Source: an uncultured Solirubrobacterales bacterium
Lineage (GTDB): Bacteria > Actinomycetota > Thermoleophilia > Solirubrobacterales > 70-9
Assembly: GCA_937910825.1 (NCBI GenBank)
Contig: CALEMO010000333.1
Coordinates: forward strand, 1-9,211
Reading direction: 5' to 3'
DNA: 9,211 nt
Shown here: positions 6,921 to 9,211 of the stretch, one piece after another
Numbering within the stretch: the first letter of the stretch is position 1
Layout of the letters: each line of letters begins with the position of its first letter
The notes under the pieces: model-generated
What the model saw: only the letters and a program-made list of their open reading frames with translations
What the model was told of the DNA's origin: nothing
Databases searched by the model: none
Made by a program: the position numbers and the translations under genes

Positions 6921-7894
6921 TGGCCGGCATCCTGGTTTATGCCCTTCATGACGATGAAGGCAATTTCAACAAGAACTCGCTCGGCGCCCTTTCAGAGGCC
7001 GCCAAGCTGGCTGGTGAACTCGGCACTGAGGCGGCCGCGGTAATCGTCGGGGACATCTCTGACGACGGCGCTGCAGGTCTCGGCAACTATGGAGTCACCA
7101 AGGTTTACCGCGCGAAAGACGTATCCGAGGGTCTGGCCCCGCCGATCGTCGACGTGATGGCGAAGATCATCAGTGACGATGGCTTCTCCTACGCGCTGTT
7201 CGGTGGCGGCCTGCTCGGATTCGAGATCGGCGCTGGACTCACAGCCCGCCTCGGAGCCGGTGTCACCATGGAGGTGACCAAGGTCAAGGTGGACGGCGGC
7301 AAGCTCATCTCCGAGCGGCCGATCCTCCAGGACAGCCAGATTGCCGATGTCGGATACGTCTCCGAACCGGGAATCATCATCGGGCGCCTCAACGCCTTTG
7401 ACATCAAGGAGTCCGGCGGAACCGCCGAGGTCGTTGATGTCGAAGTCGAGCTGTCCGAATGGTCAACAAAGGCCGAGATGGTCACCCGCGGCGAGCAGCG
7501 TGGCGCCGACGTGGACATCGAAGCCGCTGACATCCTGATTGGTGGTGGACGTGGTCTCGGCTCAGCCGAAGGCTTCGAAGGCGCCGAGGCACTCGCCGGT
7601 GCGTTCCACAACGGAGCGGTTGCTGCAACCCGCGCCGTCGTAGACGCCGGCTGGTACCCCTACGCCGCCCAGATCGGCCAGACGGGTAAGACCGTCGCGC
7701 CGAAGCTGTACCTGGCTGTCGGTGTTTCGGGCGCCATCCAGCACAAGGTCGGAATGATGAACTCCGAAAACATCGTCGCGATCAACAAGGATCCGAACGC
7801 GCCGATCTTCGAGTTCTCCGATCTCGGAATTATCGGCGATCTCAACAAGATCATGCCGAAGCTCACCGAGGCCATCGCGGCCAAGAAGGGCTGA
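6920..7894 (+). CDS. etfA: Electron transfer flavoprotein alpha subunit
   Basis: Large subunit of ETF, carrying the redox FAD that shuttles electrons to ETF:quinone oxidoreductase; 324 residues. The C-terminal FAD domain is textbook: GGGRGLGSAEGF (208-219), Arg238 in the ATRAVVDAGW segment, GQTGK (253-257), the signature LYLAVGVSGAIQH (263-275) followed by GMMNSENIVAINKD, and GIIGDLNKIMP at about 303-313. Ser270, His275, Asn289 and Asp307 lie at positions known to surround FAD. The N-terminal domain pairs with EtfB. I chose ATG 6920 because it sits on the etfB stop with AAAGGAAG 8 bases upstream; the frame is open upstream to 6893, but that would overlap etfB by 28 bases. The two subunits are translationally coupled, as expected for a 1:1 heterodimer. 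Confidence 0.96.
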   Translation: MAGILVYALHDDEGNFNKNSLGALSEAAKLAGELGTEAAAVIVGDISDDGAAGLGNYGVTKVYRAKDVSEGLAPPIVDVMAKIISDDGFSYALFGGGLLGFEIGAGLTARLGAGVTMEVTKVKVDGGKLISERPILQDSQIADVGYVSEPGIIIGRLNAFDIKESGGTAEVVDVEVELSEWSTKAEMVTRGEQRGADVDIEAADILIGGGRGLGSAEGFEGAEALAGAFHNGAVAATRAVVDAGWYPYAAQIGQTGKTVAPKLYLAVGVSGAIQHKVGMMNSENIVAINKDPNAPIFEFSDLGIIGDLNKIMPKLTEAIAAKKG

Positions 7895-7909
7895 GCAGGA
7901 AATTCGCGT

Positions 7910-7941
7910 GCGGGGAGCGGTCGGGATCGGCCGCTCTCCGC
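7910..7941 (+). terminator. Strong 13-bp hairpin between etfA and the ETF-QO gene
   Basis: Bases 7910-7922 and 7929-7941 pair along their full length, 11 Watson-Crick pairs plus two G-U pairs in RNA, around a 6-base loop GGGATC. TTC/GAA just outside could extend it past a 4-base bulge. It begins 15 bases after the etfA stop. No run of T follows, so it is not a classic intrinsic terminator; actinobacterial terminators often lack the tract. It could instead be a processing or stability element that sets ETF-QO below EtfBA. The structure is seen; the role is inferred. Confidence 0.55.
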
Positions 7942-7951
7942 GAAACCCGGC

Positions 7952-7957
7952 TAAGTT
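7952..7957 (+). promoter_or_regulatory. Possible -10 box for the ETF-QO gene
   Basis: TAAGTT, in the context GCTAAGTT, matches TAnnnT and mirrors the GCTAAGAT before etfB. It lies just after the hairpin, about 60 bases before the ETF-QO start. No clear -35 box is visible, because the expected place lies inside the hairpin arm. Weak. Confidence 0.15.
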
Positions 7958-8019
7958 ACGCCTCAGTATTGAACAAGGCCCCACGAGTACCCTGACCGCC
8001 GTCCCGAAAGGACCGTTTC

Positions 8020-9211
8020 ATGCCCCCCGTAGCGCCCTCGGCTTATCCGCCGCCCTTTGACCCAGAAGACGTAATAACCCGTCCGAGCGACCCCGAGGAC
8101 GAGCGCATTGAAGTAGGCGCCGCAATCGTCGGTGCCGGCCCCGCCGGTCTGGCGGCAGCGATCAAGATCCTTCAGCTGCTCGAGGACCGCCCGGAACTCG
8201 CCGAGAAGATGGGCGAAGTCCCGGTCGCCGTGGTCGAAAAAGGCAAAGTTGCCGGCGCCCACGCGATGTCTGGCGCCTGCATGCGCCCGTCCGCAATGGA
8301 AGAGCTTTTCCCTGACATGGATCGCTCCGAGTGGCCCGTTTACCAGGAGGTCACCAAAGACGCGGTATACCTTCTGACCGAGAAGAAGGCGATCCCGCTC
8401 AAGCCGATGCCGCCAAACTTCGCTAACCACGGCAACTACATCACCTCGGTCGCCAAACTCTCTCGCTTTCTCGCCGAGAAGGCGGAGGAGATGGGCGCTT
8501 ACATCCTTACCGAGACCGCTGCCGACAAGCTGCTGGTCGAGGACCAGATCGTCAAGGGCGTTCGCTCCGGCGATCGCGGCCGCGGCCGTCAGGGCCAGGA
8601 GCTGGGCAATTTCGAGCCCGGATCCGACCTGATCGCCAAAGCAACCGTGCTGGCTGAAGGCGTGGTCGGGCATCTCACTTATGCCGCGCTCGACCATTTC
8701 GATATCAACGGGCTTGACCCGCAGCGATTCGAGCTCGGCGTCAAGGAAGTCTGGGAGGTCGAAGAACCACTGGACCAGGTGATTCACACGATGGGCTGGC
8801 CGCTGCGCAAGTCGGCCAAGTACAAGGAGTTCGGTGGATCGTGGATATACCCAATGGGAGACAACAAGGTTTCGATTGGCTACGTTGCTGGTCTTGACTA
8901 CACCGATGCCACATTCTCGGTTCACGACGTACTCCAGCAGTTCAAGACCCACCCCTTCATCAGGAAGATCCTCAAGGGCGGCAAGCGGGTTGGCTGGGGC
9001 GCCAAGACGATCCCGATGGGCGGCTACTGGTCGATGCCGAAGCGCCTCGCCGTTCCGGGCATGTGCATTGCCGGAGATAGCGCCGGAATGGTGAACGTCG
9101 CCGAACTCAAGGGTGTCCACTACGCGATGCACGCCGGCATGTACGCCGCCGAGGCAATCGTCGACGCGCTGGAGAAGGACTCGGTCGACTTTTCGGCCTA
9201 CGACGAGAAGG
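8020..9211 (+). CDS. Electron transfer flavoprotein:quinone oxidoreductase (ETF-QO/ETFDH), 3' end missing
   Basis: Membrane-associated flavo-iron-sulfur enzyme that oxidises reduced ETF and passes electrons to the quinone pool. There are 397 open codons with no stop, so the C-terminus, including the expected 4Fe-4S ferredoxin-like domain, is beyond the window. Seen in order: a Pro-rich 30-residue lead; FAD-binding GAGPAG (38-43) with Glu73 ending the second strand; GAHAMSGAC (79-87), closely like the human enzyme; GNYI (138-141); AEGVVGHL (212-219); a KEVWEV stretch and HTMGWPL; GYVAGLDY; GGKRVGWGAKTIPMGG, the quinone-site region; and the second FAD motif CIAGDSAGMVNVAELKG (349-365). ATG 8020 has AAAGGA 7 bases upstream (8007-8012). 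Its place after etfBA fits the pathway exactly. It is human/proteobacterial ETFDH-like (related to FixC), not the mycobacterial EtfD type. Confidence 0.95.
   Translation, partial: MPPVAPSAYPPPFDPEDVITRPSDPEDERIEVGAAIVGAGPAGLAAAIKILQLLEDRPELAEKMGEVPVAVVEKGKVAGAHAMSGACMRPSAMEELFPDMDRSEWPVYQEVTKDAVYLLTEKKAIPLKPMPPNFANHGNYITSVAKLSRFLAEKAEEMGAYILTETAADKLLVEDQIVKGVRSGDRGRGRQGQELGNFEPGSDLIAKATVLAEGVVGHLTYAALDHFDINGLDPQRFELGVKEVWEVEEPLDQVIHTMGWPLRKSAKYKEFGGSWIYPMGDNKVSIGYVAGLDYTDATFSVHDVLQQFKTHPFIRKILKGGKRVGWGAKTIPMGGYWSMPKRLAVPGMCIAGDSAGMVNVAELKGVHYAMHAGMYAAEAIVDALEKDSVDFSAYDEK

Noticed and set aside
7963..9132. A 389-codon open frame on the - strand opposite ETF-QO
   Set aside because: It mirrors the codon pattern of the well-supported ETF-QO gene on the + strand, has no recognisable domain and gives low-complexity Arg/Gly/His/Asp-rich protein. 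Long antisense frames are common in high-GC genes.
1..9211. Search by eye for CRISPR repeats, tRNA/rRNA genes, insertion sequences, phage or defence genes
   Set aside because: No spaced direct repeats, cloverleaf, transposase, integrase or defence domain was recognised. The only stretches without genes are the 57-, 116- and 125-base gaps already described.

Overview
The window is high-GC, densely packed bacterial DNA in which every supported gene lies on the + strand. The ETF subunits read like actinobacterial ones (for example the EtfB segment around residues 119-131 and the EtfA C-terminus ending in a Lys-Lys-Gly). GTG and TTG starts, purine-rich ribosome binding sites and 1-8 base gene overlaps fit the same picture. 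My best guess is an Actinomycetota genome, possibly the Thermoleophilia/Solirubrobacterales side, inferred from protein style only.

Region 1 (1-4983) is the 3' part of an oligopeptide/dipeptide utilisation operon. It holds the end of a DppC/OppC-type permease, a DppD-type ATPase, a DppF-type ATPase, a P1-family (S58, DmpA-like) self-processing aminopeptidase and an M20-family metallopeptidase. The five genes overlap by 4, 4, 8 and 1 bases, so they are almost certainly co-transcribed and translationally coupled. The logic is import of a peptide or peptide-like amide followed by cytoplasmic hydrolysis by two unrelated peptidases. The substrate-binding protein and the partner permease would lie upstream of the window.

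Region 2 (4984-6012) is a single short-chain dehydrogenase/reductase of the DHRS12/retinol-dehydrogenase-like type. It sits behind a 57-base gap that can fold into a hairpin overlapping its ribosome binding site.

Region 3 (6013-9211) is an electron-transfer-flavoprotein module: etfB and etfA overlapping by one base, then, after a 125-base gap with a strong 13-bp hairpin, an ETF:quinone oxidoreductase that runs off the right edge. Together these carry electrons from acyl-CoA and related dehydrogenases to the quinone pool. The 116-base gap before etfB carries a 16-base hyphenated palindrome that could be an operator.

I see no CRISPR array, tRNA/rRNA gene, insertion sequence, phage gene or defence system. 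The window is mostly ordinary metabolism. The points worth a second look are the transporter plus two-peptidase coupling, the divergent P1 peptidase, the three intergenic structures, and the human-type ETF-QO in a presumed menaquinone-using lineage.
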